In this document: positions 12,101 to 27,100 of the stretch, piece after piece
How positions within the stretch are numbered: position 1 is the first letter of the stretch
Layout of the letters: each line of letters begins with the position of its first letter
DNA from: Acridotheres tristis
Lineage: Eukaryota; Chordata; Aves; Passeriformes; Sturnidae
Direction of reading: 5' to 3'
Length of the DNA stretch: 64,000 nt
NCBI GenBank assembly: GCA_037013685.1
Contig: CM072887.1
Coordinates: 51,945,154-52,009,153 of the forward strand
Notes under the pieces: generated by a model
Database searches by the model: none
What the model saw: only the letters and a program-made list of their open reading frames with translations
Told to the model about the DNA's origin: nothing
Made by a program: the position numbers and the translations under genes

Positions 12101-15100
12101 AAAATCCCAATACACCATTGTATGTGACACATGCACCATCACACTAGAGACAAACAATAACATTAAAAAAAAAATAAAGGAAAGGGAGATGAAGTGAGGG
12201 AACAACAGATGTCACTGGTTTTTAAAATTCAGAAGAGCTTCATAAGCAAGAATTATTTCCTTTGGACAGCAAGACACATTTAAGTCAGAAACCTGATAAT
12301 TGCTGAGAAGCAGTGCAAGTGCAGAGTGTTGCAGCAGAGAGGGAGCTCCTGGTGATGCCTGCAAGCTGCATCATAGGTGTGAGATGGACTGCAAGGTGTG
12401 TGTGTGTGTATTTAAAAATACAAAAAGACAGGAGTTGCATTTTTCAAACAACTTGGGTTTCTCAGTCTTTGGCTTTGGGATGTAGAACTTAACTCTAATC
12501 TTGGCTGTTCCTTAAATATGCTGTAACTCAGGATTTCAGTCTCTGTTTGAGGACTTGCACTGACCTCACAATCACTGCTTAGAGGTCCAGATGCAGAGCA
12601 GGGATACTCTGCCCTTGCAACAGAGAGATGCAAAGCTTAAGAACAGCTTCGTCTCCTCCCTCTACCTGTCCTTTTTTGCTCCAAGTTCCATGTTTTTTCC
12701 TCATGGTTCTGGAAGGTGGTGTCAAGATCTCTGGGTTAAAAGGAGGCATATAATATAATGGAAACAGACTAACTCAAGGAGTGGTTACTTTAGAGGCAAA
12801 CTTGATAATCAAGAATCACTGAAGAATCCTTTGTAAAAGTCAGGAGCTTTAAATAAACGCTTAGAGCAAAGCAAAGACTTCTGAAAGTTGTTGTTGCACT
12901 ACCAAGACTCAGAGGACACGAGATCAGCTGCATACACATGTGCTCTGTGAATGATGGTTTTGATCTGCTCTGTATTAATATGCCAGGTGTTGACTGCTCA
13001 CTTGCCCAGACAGAAGCAAGGAGGTCAGCAAGACACAGGTGGTGTCCACCAGGCACAGTCATGTTCTGGTGGGTGAGCTGAAGGCAGGAAGGTAGATCTA
13101 CACCTAGGTAAATTCACAGAGCAGTCTTCTGTCCAAGTAGTTTTACTTTATGTACTCTCATGAAGATGTCTTGACAATTCTTTCTTCATACTGGCCTAGC
13201 TCCTGCTAGACATATGAAATATCTAGGTAGATATACTAAAATATAAAATTTTCCTAATGCATGACTGGGACACTAAAACCTTTCTATTAAGAAGTCCGTA
13301 AGAGTTACAAATTGCCATTTACAGAGGTATTCAGTGGGAGGATGGCTATCAATGACTATGTCTTCTATTTTCTTAAACATGAAAAATAAATGTGCTAAAA
13401 TGATCACAGATGAAAATTAATGAACAGAAAAATGGTTGCAAAAACTCTAGAAAAGTATATTCAAGGAGTAACATGAGTTATTTTAAATAGGAATTCTGAA
13501 TATTTCATTCAATGCCCTCTGTACAACTATTAGATAGTGTTTGCCTCTAACGCTAATCTCTACAAAATTATGAAAATGCTCTTCCACTGAACAAGTATTC
13601 ACATTTCATCAAGAAAGTCAACCAATGTTGTAAATTAGTGTGGGTATTTTGAAGAAAATTAATATTCTCCTTACTTGGCCGCTAGTGCTATAATTAATTT
13701 TATTCTGTTTTTATCCCCATGAAGTTCTATAAATGAAGTAATTGTCAAACTACTTGGACTCAATTATTTTTCTTCCTCAACAGAAAACTCCCAGTGCCTC
13801 TTTACACGCACCTTTACTTAACCTATACCCAAAAGCGGCTTATTTTGTAAAGCTCAAATTCAGAATCTACAAAGCATGAGAATCAAAAGGGAAGATTCAT
13901 CACCACAGTTAAATCTGTATCTTTTAGATAAACACTCACACACAGTTAATGCATTCACATACCATTAAAGCTGAAGTTATGCATGACTAAACAAGAGAAA
14001 GAATGCTGGTGTGGGATTTTTTTTCCTTTGGATTTTCTTCTTTTCCATTGCCAAGTTTCACCTTACTGCCTTTCCCAAGGAACACAAGGATCTTCAGAGG
14101 AAGACAGTAAACTTTCCAAAATAGCCAGAGGAAAGATTGATTTGGTTGAAGAATATCAGCTTCATACATTTTGTACTTCATTGTGGAAACTTGGATTTGG
14201 GAAAGTAATATGATTGCATTTAGTAGATGCCGTGCTACTTAGCAGACAGCTTCTGCTAAAACTGACAAATATAGGTCAGAGTCCTGCAATCACACTTGGC
14301 TCAAGTATACTTTGCCTTTTCTAGACAAAAGTAATCTGAGGTCATTTCATAACATAATTTTGATGTAAAATTTCATAGCTATCTTACATAGTTACTTTTT
14401 TCTTTCTATGCCTAAGACTACGATACATTTAGACAAGCCTATTTCAGTACAATTTTTTTTTTTAAGTAAGTCCTTCACAAAGTACCTCCAGAGCTGTATG
14501 AAAGCCCAATATTTACTGTGTTAAGAGTTTTGTGAAGTGGTGAAAAAGCAGACCAATCACAGAAAAGAAACAACATATTCTGATCATGCCCTCTGTAAAA
14601 CTCAACATCTGTACTGAAGGTTCAACATCTGCATTAAAAAAGCCTGCTTGCGAACTGTGTAAGGAAAATTCTGTTGCTTTTTCTGGTAAGCAGCTTGGCA
14701 AGGTAACATCATAATCTTGTGGTGTCAGTCATCCCCTTGAGCTTACAAAGTCTATTAAAACAAATTACATGAAAACATCTTTTTCAGGATTTCAATTCAA
14801 CAGCTTAAGAGGATCAGAATATTCCAGTTCCTTCTTAGATTCAAAGAATGTAAGACAGTACAGTACTTCAATGTCTAATGCTGCATTGACACCTTAATAC
14901 ATTCTCCATTAACTGTGTATTATTCACAGACCACATAATAACAGGTTATTATGAGGAAACTACATGCTTTGTTGCTACCTCTTACAATGAATTCAACATC
15001 TGCTTGAAACTGACATTACATTTGACCTGTAGCCGATGGATGCACATGACAAACATTAGAGATAAAGGTTAAAATGCATTATTTCATAAAGTATTTTCCT

Positions 15101-18100
15101 ACAGTGCTTCTGAAATTAGGTAACTTAATGATATTGTAAGAAAATTCTATCCCAATAACTAAAATTATATATTACTTTTCATTTACTTTTCTACTGAATG
15201 ACAGCATGAAACAAAGATGATGAACATACAGAAATTACAGTATCAGAATACAAAAATTCAATTCCTAGCTATTAAAAGAATTAAATCTAAATTAAATATG
15301 GGAAAATCTAGTTACTCAGTAACTCTAAAACCTCAAATACTACCTGACAGATATGGATTTCATTGGATTGTCAACCTAACAACTCACTACTTGGCTGCTT
15401 GATTAAAATGGTGCAAGATATTAAAAAAAACCCAAACAAAAAAATCTGTTATACTTAATATATAATCCACAGATTCTATGTTTGCCTGAAATCAGTCTAT
15501 TTCTTTTCTAAAAAGACATAAAACAAGATTTACATTACATGTAAATATACTGCCTTGTTTATACCTATACACCTTCACAGCAGAGTTGTTTTACTGCTGC
15601 TGTTATTTCTCCTTACATCTACATTGTAACATATTTCTCTTGTAAAAGGGATGTGAAATGCTTGTGCCACTGGTCAAAACAGAATGTGGAAAGGTTGCTA
15701 GGAGTATCTATGAGGGAAAAAAAAAAAACCCCATTACATTCAATTACATTCCTAGTATGAGTAATTCAGTGTATTAATAAAGCCACAAAGCCATAAGACA
15801 GTGCAAGGAGATAGCATACACTATTCCAAGAATGTTAAATAACCCTAACATAGAAATGAGTGGATAAATGTTCCACAGTAAGCTTGCAAAAAGCAAACCC
15901 CTAGAGACAATTATCATATAGGAACAAATAATCTCACAAATTAATGGACCTGAGAGATATGCAATATGTCAGTTTTATTTTTATTCCCCACAGTGTCAAT
16001 ACCACAGTAATCCTACCAGAATCTATCACTAAGAACTGGAATAAACAACATTTTACTGAGGGATAACCCATAAAACAAATATTCCATTCTTTCCTGTCAA
16101 ATCCCTACTGTACACAAAATCCTTAAGCAACTTAGCTGCAAAAAATCCCACACAAATGTGACATTTAAGGGGCCTGCAAACAAACCCAAAATTTCCTCCC
16201 CGTTCCCAGGAATGATCAAAGCATAGCACTAGATTTAAGAAATCTCTAACGCTTCTTTCTTGTTCCCATCCATGTAGACTGAGATATTCTACCCTCAGTA
16301 TTCAAAGACAGCTATAAATTATCTGCAAAGCCTATCTGGTCTGCTTAATTACCTTGCATATAATTTTTTATTTCTATTGGATAAGTAGGTAGGAGGCAGT
16401 ATTAACAAGTTCCATGGATGTTTCCCCTCCGTTACAGCAAAATGTCAATAAAATAATATCATTTCCAATCCTTACAATTTTGCTTCAGATGCTAATTGCA
16501 GTTAAATACTTTCTGAAGTCTTGTAACCAATGTCAGCAAAAAAGGCTGGAAAGTTATGCTATTTTGATTAAACCTTGAGAAGCTAGAGCTCACATAAAAA
16601 AAAACCAAACAGTTAAATTGATTTTTCAGTTGACTGAAACCAGTAACATAGGTTTTTATACATCTAACTCACAAGCTTTATTTTGCACTTGCATGTTTCC
16701 CAATTTTCATTTCAGATGAAGAAATCAATCTCACAGAAAGCAATATGAACCATAAAATGAAGCAAGACACTGCTAGATTCTACAGAGACACACTAGAGCA
16801 ATGCAGAGCTGCAGGGATCTGATTACAGACTATCTTCTGCCAGGCAGTCAGTCCCCCACTGGGATGGGGAGCACATATGCTGGGATGTTCTACAGTTAAA
16901 CAGTGTTTCTTATGTAGAGCCTTACAGATGTTGCAGGATTATTCTCTCTCAATGCTTCAACATTTTATCAAAAATTTTAAGCAGAGCATAGCAAGGCATT
17001 TACTGTTTAATAACATTACCTCATGCAATGTGTTCTGTGATTCTTGGATCTGTTGCTTTCCTTGCAAGAGAAAGCCAAAAAAGTCAAACTACAAAGCAAC
17101 TGCTCTGGGTTGACTGGGAATGTCCTTTATTGCTGCTTCTCAGAACACTACCCAGATTGGCAAGAGCTCCAGCAAACTAAAAGCAAACCCAAGCCTATCT
17201 CCTGGAGGGCCACGTGCAGATGGCAGAGAAAAATCAGGATACACACAGGTCATCTGCTCTGTTCAACATGTGTTGTTTCTCTTGCTCTGAAACAAAGCTA
17301 CAAATAACTGACACCTCACCAATTTTCAAATGAAGCTTCTATAATTACATTGCTATGCCCTATGGAAACACTACTGGGTTTCTCATAGCAACCTTCAATG
17401 ACTCAGAGAGCCTTGCTCTTACCACAAAATTACTAAGAGAGCTTCATCCATCTTCAACACAAAGAGCCAGGACGTGACTGGCAGAGTCACAATTACCACT
17501 GGCAATCCAACAGCTTTATGACATCTTGCCTCTTGAGAAATAAAGTTTTATGGCCAAAGTAGTAGTACATTGTGCATACAGTAAGGTAGGATTGCTTCTA
17601 TTAAATCTCTCGCACCCTACGATGCCTTGAATGCACACACTACAGAGTCTTTTTAGCAACTCTGTCAGATAGATACGAGCAATTCCTTCCCAGAGGCCTG
17701 CAAGATAGGAAACTGTTCAAAGAAGCCTATGCCACAGAAAGACTTCTTAATCTCTGCACCCTCAGTGACCCACTCCAATTTCCCTTCCTAGATCCACTTG
17801 GACCTCATCCCTGTTTTCACTGCCAGGTACCCATCTAACATCTCCTTGGGGAGACTCAGTTTTTTAATATTTATTTTGTAGTGTGTTAAGAAAGTGAGAA
17901 ATACTCTGTGGCTTTAGAGAGTTGGATTAAATTGCTGATGGGTGAGATGAGTGTTGGAACTGCAGCTAAGGAACAGGCACAAGACTGAGGTGCAGGAAAG
18001 CCTTTCAAAAACAGAAAGATGTTAGCTCAGCTCAGCTGCACCATGGAATTTCCCCCATGGAACAGAGCTGGAGACACCTTCTTAATACTGAAGGGAAAAA

Positions 18101-21100
18101 TAGCATTCTTCATAAATAAGAAGGAAAAAATTAACATTACTGGCTTCCAGTCTGTGGTACGATTCCATCAGCCCTGAGTGTAGCTCAACTGATGCTTTCC
18201 AGTCTATTTGTATCTTGCTGTAAAACATTTCTGTCCATTTCTAGTCTGCGTTCAAAAAAAAAGAATGGTTAAGTGGTCCTTCCTCCTGGAACAATGTTCT
18301 CCAAACTGCCATATATATCCTACTGACACATAATATATGCATACATAAAACCCCAAGTATGCAATGTACTCTGAAGAGTTATAAGACCCAGCCTAGAATA
18401 AGGCTGACAACAGTCCCAAATCTTCTGTCTGTCTAACTCCAACTCTGTTGGGGATAATAAACCCACCTCCCCCAAAAAAGGAGTATTTTAAAGGATTGCA
18501 TTATAGGATTATCTTACAAACTCACAATGGTATCAAGTTGCTTTCAAAGGAAACTAGAATTCCATTTAGAGAAACCCAAGGTTTACAAGATTTAGAGAAT
18601 GTTACTAATAAAATTACACACTAGATGTTTTGGATTCGTATTAATCATGTTTTTTATTGTAAATTAATTTGGTTTTTAATAAAAGGAAGAATTACCTTTA
18701 GCTTCTGACCCGAGGTGACTTTCTAGATGCTGAATTACTGCATCAGTAGAAATAGCTGATCTCAACATCAAATTTCTTTTTTTTTTACATTTTCTAAGAA
18801 GAAAACAATCCTTTTCAGTTTCTCCTTGAAAAAAAGCCTGACATAAACTATACTGAAATAAACACATTCCTCTATGCCTGAAGAAAATCTTTTGCAAGCT
18901 GATCTGCCTCTTCAGTAAACTGAAACCAGTTATTTACCCAGAAATTTCCCTCATTTTAGTGATCTGTGGCACTTTTAAAACCTCAGCAAAAACATTTAAG
19001 CAATACATACTCACATTATTTATTATTAAAGCTATTTTATTTCAATTTGACAAGTTTTATGAAAGGCTAAATTTACTACAATAGACTAAGACAAGAAGTC
19101 CTACTTTAAAATAGTATATTTTTATATTCATCTTCAGCCACCCTGTAAATGTTCTCTAAGACAGCATAGCGAAAAAAGACTTGGCAATACTATTGCCATA
19201 GGCTCCTCTTCCATTACAGATCCATGCCTGCACTTCCATCATAACACAAAAAGGTCCCAAATCTCAGATGAAAAGCCAATAATGAAGATAAACCAAGCTA
19301 AAAAGCCAAATTCTAAAGTGAATTGCACGAGGTACAGGCACACATTCTCTTCTAACCATTCAGCAGATCTGTGATAGTCTCTACCAGATACAGCAGGAGA
19401 AAATATAGTAAAAGGAGAAAGCCAGACTTTAACACATTTTGTCCGTTTTACAGACAAAAATAAAAATAAATCCTTTTGGATGCATTAGTTTTATTTACTA
19501 AAAGCTTCAGGGAAAAATAATGTCTTCATAATTCCAATCTCAACATCCACAAGATTTCAGATGGATGAATATGGCACGAACAATGCATCTATCCATTTCA
19601 TAACAGAGCTATGCAGAAATGTGCATTTCTACTTCCCCTCATTCAAGGCCACCTACTTACGCACATGACAAGAAAAATTGCAATGGGTATTTGCCAAACT
19701 GTGCAGTGTCATATGGCAGCAGTGAGTCAATCTTTAGAAACTGGCTCCAATCACACCAGTGGCTGATCTGCTCCCCTCCAGCTGTGACATCAGGTCAAGA
19801 TAAGCAGTATCCCAGTCATGCAGCTGATGGCAGAGTTAGAGGGAATCCCTCTAAGAGGAAAGCAAAGATAAAAGGAACAAGTTTCCTTCGGGGAAAATGG
19901 GATGAATTAAGGTCATACTGAAAAGAGGCAGGTGGTCCATAAGGAAAAAACAGCACTAGATTAACATGTGGAACTCATGTAGTTTTATTTTGAAATCACA
20001 ATGCTAAAGTTCTTGGCCAAAAGGCTCAAATCAGACTTCAGGCATGGTATCAATTACCCAGACTGAGTAAAGAGGCCAAGAGTCTGTACACACATATTAC
20101 AGCATCATCAGCCATAAACTAGTACAAGGGATGTTTAATTAGTTAAGCAGGGATACAGGTTTTGGACGGAAGGAAATATGAGAATCTGTGTCCTTCAGAC
20201 TAGTAATAATGTTTGTAAGACACTTTTACACTCAAAAAAAACCCAAACACCCAAACTATACAAAACCAAAGTTACTGATGCCTTTATTTTTGTCAGCATG
20301 CTAATGAAATGCTACATTATTTGACATGAGAAATTACATGTTCATAATATCCAGTATGCAAGACAATCCTGTCTCCATGAATCAGACACTAAGTCCACAT
20401 AAGGAAGATAGGACTGTTTTATTTTAAAAAAAATGTACAATCAGCAATTAAGCAAAAGAGAGGAAAATGCTGAAGAAAAGTTTAGGAGGGCAGTGATTCC
20501 CTTCATATTATTCCCCTAAAGACTCAAATTATAGAAATATATAATAGGTGTTTGCCTTAAAAAAAATTATGCAGATTGAATACTCCTGGGAGAAGAGTGT
20601 TACACTCACGCTGGATTCTTTCCAGACATATTTTTGGCCACTACTGTAACCACAAAACATGGCTGGGGAAACAGGATAGGACATGCAAAAATACCTCTCT
20701 GACAACCAATACATCTGTCTCAACCCTAAACCTGTGTACCTTTGTTTCATTTTCATTTCTGCATGACACAAACAAGCAACCAAAAAAAAAAAAAAAAACA
20801 AACAGCAATAGAAAGCAGAAGAAATCTTTCCAGTTGATCAAGGTCTAGGTTCAGCAAAATATGTCTTTATATTCTCAAGGTATGAACACACTATGATACC
20901 CTCCTGAATGTGGGTATCACCACAAAGAGTCAGGGCATTTGACCAAAGGATGTCACTACTACCCATACACAACCAATTTCTATGACACAAAGGATCTACA
21001 AAGCACTGACAATCAACAATGCTTCTCTAGCTGAGAAAGCAAACTGCTGTGTGTCAGGCTTTCTACTGATATCATGCTAAGAAAGAGGCAGCTGTCCCAA

Positions 21101-24100
21101 GGCAGATTTAGACTTATCACCAGCATGAGAGAATCAGTAAAGATTTTGAATCTAGAGGGGGACAAAAAAAAAGTTCAACACAGACTAAACAAACCTACTT
21201 AAGGAAAATCTGTCCACTCTGTTACTAAATACCAGAAAAATTCTGCAGAAGACACTGCATTTGAAAGAATGCTAGAGGAAATCATTCACAATTTGAAGCA
21301 TCATGTTTATTAAGCCTTTGATCCTTCAAATAGTAGAGAGTATAGGACATCTCTATGCCGAGTCTGAAAACCTCAACATTAGAAGGCTATGGCTTTCAGA
21401 GCAGTGCCTATATACCATTTTTTTGTCTAAATGCTGCTTTGTCCAGAGTTCTGGGCCTAAAATTTTCTAAAACAGTGAACAAAAGGTCTCTGGCTCTTAG
21501 TTCACAGCAAGTGTGCTGCAAAGTGCACTAGAGAACCTAATGCTGCCAAACAAGCTGCACACTGCTTTGAGGTTTTTTTGGTATGGTATCCAGCATCTTC
21601 CCCAACTTCTCCTACCTGTTATCACTTATTCTGCTTTAAAACAGACAGCTTTGAAACATCCTGCAAGAAAAGGTTGAAAGAGAAGACCTGCATACTGTGC
21701 TACAGGCCACCGAGCAAACATTACAGTCTAGAGAGCAAAAACCTTAACAGCGTCACTTTGAGGATGTGTGCACAGTATCATCCACATAGCCACAGGAGCC
21801 TGTCCTGAAAGAAAAACTAAAAAATGCAGAGGGGAAAAAGGAAGAAAAATTACAGTGCTATCATCTTTTGATGAATTTAAATCCCTGAGAGATCTCTGAA
21901 TTTACTCAGCTACTCAAAGAAGACAAGTAAACCTGCAAAGACAAAGAATAAGTCCCTCAAAAAATAGAAGGAAAAAAGGATAGGTGAACAAGACATGTGA
22001 ACGAAGAGAGGTGACAAGCACCTCAAGGTAAGACACGCAGGAAGCTTCACACCACAATTTGAGAAACACAGCGAAGGAAATTATCACAAAATAATGCGAT
22101 TTTGTTCATTGCATTTTCCATGGCATGTTTCATTTGCTCAGGCAAATTTCTGAATAAACATTTGCACCAAAACACCTGTAAGCCATGAAAAAGGACCTAC
22201 TTGACTTTTCTTATTCCTCTCTGTGACCTGAGGAATTTTGTATTTGTCTCTTTGCCTGGAGTACAGTTTTCTTCTTCACAAGGTCTCTGCCTATATCCAG
22301 ATAGAAGAAAACAGCAGGCCTATTAAGAGTGGACTGTATGAGAGCAAGCTCACACCCATATCATCAATTTACATCTTACTTCCCCTGAAAAGAACACTAG
22401 TTTAATGTAACCACTGATCTTCACATATAATCCAAAGACAGTGCTGTGTGGAACTTCAGACTACATAACCCTAATGTTTCATTTTCATCTTAACATTGAC
22501 ATCAATAAATTATATTTTGCATATTGCATACTACACTGTCCAAAAATAAATCTGAGGCATAATAGCTGAGTTAAGTATTAAAGAAAATTGTAACAGGAAT
22601 TAGCAGTCTGTTCTCCAGAAACAATCTCAAACAGGTAGGCTAAGACTTTCCAACAAAAGAGCATCCCTGCTTTATTTGTATTGCTTGAGTAAATACAACC
22701 ATTGCTAAAGGACTGTGAAAATGAAAACTCCCACAACCTTACATAAATATCTGCAGCCAAAAAGCATGTCTATGAATAAAGCTGAACACTCTACAGATAT
22801 ATTTTCTATTACACAGGGGAGAATAAAATGCACTAACCTTTTTTCACAAGTACACCCTTACCAATGAATGAGTGATAAAGACTTGTCACTGCTAACTCCC
22901 AAAACTCCCAACACACAGTATTCTAAGCTGTGGACCCTGTGATTCACTATCTGCTACAAACATGTGAAGGAATTTTTCAGTACAAGTGCACTTTAGTGGA
23001 TATGTTAAAATACATGCCCTATGTGGATATCTCATCCAGCCATGTACTTTTGCCATTATTAATATTTTGAAGCACTGTAACTTTTGCAATGTTGTTCTGA
23101 TGGTTTACAGACATTAAGTGATAAGCCAAGAGTTCACTGTCTCAAGAATCAACAAGAACACCAGGAAATAAGTAGTTGCATAACAGTATTTATAGTTTCA
23201 CCTGTCCCATTTCAGACCCCTCTCTTTCTGCAACCTTTTTAGTTTAAGGTGTACCTAGACTAGCCATCTTCAGTTGAGTGAACATTTGGCTCAATTCCAA
23301 TTACACTATGATTTCTTTAATGACCCTGATATTATGAACCCTTTATCCAGTGTCCTAGAAGAGCTCTACTAGTGTCAGTGATTATAAGAAAAGTAGTAAA
23401 ACAGCAGTATTCCATTATACTGCTAAGTATAAGACAATTTAAGCATCTCAAGGCAATATAGAAATTTGTGGTAAAATTGAGAGAGAAGTACACGAGTTCT
23501 GTCTTCTAGTCTGCTGCTGTAGTCATCAACTAGTGCAAAAAAAAAAAAATTAGGTGTTACTTTAGACTGACACAGGTTGGCTTTGGTTTTTTTTCTAAAT
23601 CATCATTTCATCAGAACACTCATTTGCATGAGGATGCAATTGCTTTTTAAGCTGTTGTACTCACATGGCAGCAGTTTCCTACAACCTACTTCACCTTTCC
23701 AACCACAGGATCCACCAGTAAGCACTAAACAAGTTGAGGCAGAACCTCAAACACACTAGGAATTACAGGAATACTTGAGGTTATCTGAAGATAACCATGG
23801 CTTCCCTTACAAATACAATTCTGAAATCTGATCCAGAGGATGCATGCATTTATCTATTATGAAGGCCTGGAAAAGAAGCCAAAATTCCTGAGGATGTCTC
23901 AAATGAAGGTAAAACTCTGAATCTAAAATGAAGGAAAAACAGGGCAGAAAGCTTCTCTAAAAATAGATTGTGCTGTGCAGCCAAGTATGTCTGCATGCAA
24001 TTGTTACTTATTTTTAAATTGGAGTACTTTTCCAGGTAGGTTTTTAGATCAGCTAACAGGATAAGGTGCTTTAAAACGAAACAAAAGAAACCCCCAAGAT

Positions 24101-27100
24101 TTCTCTCCTGATCACATTTGCTATAAAAATGTAGAGGAAATCAGGAAGCAATAACAAAATGCAGTCTCTTGCCTGGCATTCCACAAAATCACAAAATTGT
24201 AAATTTCAATGAAGGCAAAGACAGTAACAATGCCACCAACACCCAGGAAATAAGGTCCTAACTCTCAACCAGAAAGACTGGAAGAAACTGTCCTAAACAT
24301 TGAAAAATAATTTGACATCAAAAACGTAACAAACAAACAAATGAAAATACACACAAACAATACACCACACATGCCCCAAACTCACAGCCTAATTAAGAGC
24401 TCAACTGAAAGAACTCATGTACTCCTTAGTAGGCTCTCCAGTGCTTTCTCCATTAAACCTGCATCACCTCAAGCCTATTCTTATCAAGTGCTATCACCCC
24501 ACATCTGGATGGGTGCACTTAAAGAAGTCATTAGGGAGAATCAAAACAGAAACAAAAATGAGCAATGTCAGCACTTAAGGATTTTCCACTCAGCCCTTCC
24601 ATGTTAGTCCTGCCAGTGAAGAAGACAACCCAAACCTCTTAGGATACTCCAAGGCAAAAAAGTTATTCCAGAGTTTGAGCAGACATTAGGATCAGAAAGA
24701 AAGCCATGACATCTCAAGTCTCCACACCAACGAAACAAAGCAGAAGTCAATGTAAGTGAAAACAGACAGTTGCACATCACTGTGGACACTCAGTCATGAG
24801 GCATGATACTTGTCAAAGCTGTGACACCACCACTGGAAGCAAATCAGTATGATTCAAGTCCTTACAACACATCTGTCCCATTATATCTTTCTTAACAAAA
24901 AATGGACAACACGTATCAAATCTCCTCCTGAAGGCACTACAAAAATTTAATTATCATTTCCCATACAAAGGTCATTTGATTGTTTTAGGTGAATTTTCAT
25001 TAAGCAAATGCTGGCTATTTCTTGGTTTCTCTGTGAATCCTTGGATGATAAGGATGGACACAAATTCAAATCTAAAGCAGGGAACAAAGTTTTCCTACTA
25101 TTTCTGGAGCTTTAACAAGCAATACTATTTTAAAACTGCAAAAGCTTGTTCTGGCACCACCGCACCAGACAATCAAATCACAAATATTTTCTCTCCAAGC
25201 CACCAGAAATACTAAAGCAAACTTCAAAGGGAGAAAAGGAAGACAACTATCCAACCTTTGGAACATAAACTATGACAGAAACAAGACTTTACTGTTGCAT
25301 CTCATGGAAATAGGAGACTATCTTTTATGAGATCTTGCAGCATTAATGGTCACTTTAAGCTCAGAACAACCACCATACACGTCATCTGCTTTCTGCATTA
25401 ATAACTGCAAAACCTACCAATACATTGAAAATGAAGCTGCATTGTAAGAGTTTTCTTTACATGTCCTTCCTCAACTCCCAAGCTAAAACATCGTCCTATT
25501 TTCAGTGGTCTCTCATTTAAATCCTTGGAAGAGAGAGCAATTTCCAATTCCTTTATTAATAAAAGTAAATACTAGTTTGTGGAGGGGTTTCTGTTATTGA
25601 CTTCTAATTCATAACAACTATGGAAACAAAGTCTTTTGTAACTTCTTAATAGAATTTAAGAGATACCATGCAAAAGCCACAGCAGTCAGACTACAAAATC
25701 CTTTCTTTAAAAAGGTAATTGTGAATCCTACCTATAAGAGTCAATATGGTTATTAAATTCTCATACTGCTTCACTTCACCCCTGTTCCTGCACCTTCATC
25801 ACCTCTCTGTCATCCAGGTATTGGTTATTTATCCATCAGATATGGGTATTTTTTGACAGAATATGTCTTCCTAAATGACACAGTCAACAATTTGCTACTG
25901 CAAAGCATATAATACACAATTCTTGTGATAATACGTGGATGAAATATGACTGTACACCTCATCTTTGCTCTGTTTTACTTCGGTCTTCTCTCCATGTCCA
26001 TCTCCTCTGTAGAAGAACATATCAGCACCTCTCTAATCAGACTTGCAGCATGTAGGCTGGGGAGTTTTTCAGGCGGTGCTGCCACTGTATTTACCCAGCA
26101 TGAGCCCCTGAGGCCTCTGGGAGGAAGGACTAATACTGCACATGCATACTCCTAGCACAAGTACGAAATTCAAATTATACTTTTTTTTACATAGTATAGT
26201 TTCCTCAATCTTATTACAGGTCAAGTGAACAGACTTTCAAATTCAAAAATTCTCTTTGCAACACTGGGAAATAACTTATATTGGATTTAATATGTGTTCC
26301 ATAGGATTATTCTACTGGTATAAAGGAAGACACAATGTCTCCTCAGTGGGCTGGCAAAATCTGGAAGGAATCCACCTCTAAAAGGTCTGTAACTCAGAAA
26401 AAGAGTACTTAATCCTATGATTTGTATTTGCTTTTAATGCAACCCTCTTGCTGCAGCAAAGCTTTGGCTGTTCAGAGAAAACAGACTAATTCTTGCTCCT
26501 AGTGCTGTTACAATTCACAAAAAGACCTCATATAGGTATCTTCAGAAGAACCTTCCCCAATGCTTTAATCTATTTTTAATCTATTTTATATCTTCATCTC
26601 CATTTTGGAAAAACAGCAAATGGTTCCAAACTGCATACCTGTAACATGAGCTGGTTTAATTTTATCCCTTGATCATTCATGCAAGTTAGCAGATTTTCAC
26701 TGCATAGCTTCCAACGTCAATATAAAATACAAATGCATTTATTTAAATCTCTCCAAGAATTCAAATACTTTAATTGCTTTAGCCAGTTGAATTCATAAAC
26801 ACTTACTGGAGACAATGGAAGCTGTAGCCCTATTTTCTGATGACAAATTAAAAAACAAATATAATGTATGTGCCATAAAGGATCCTTTGCTTTAAGCATC
26901 AAACATTACTAAACATCTTCTAACAAACCCTATCAGATAAGAGAAGGAAGCAGAAATCCAAACCAGGGATAAGTCTGCATCAAATTAGAAAAGTCCTCAA
27001 CAGACTCCAGCCCAATCCAAGTTTGGAAATGCAAATCAAACCCATTTGACTTATATCATCATTTCTTTACAGATTAAGTGAATGTTCCTGTACTGACCAT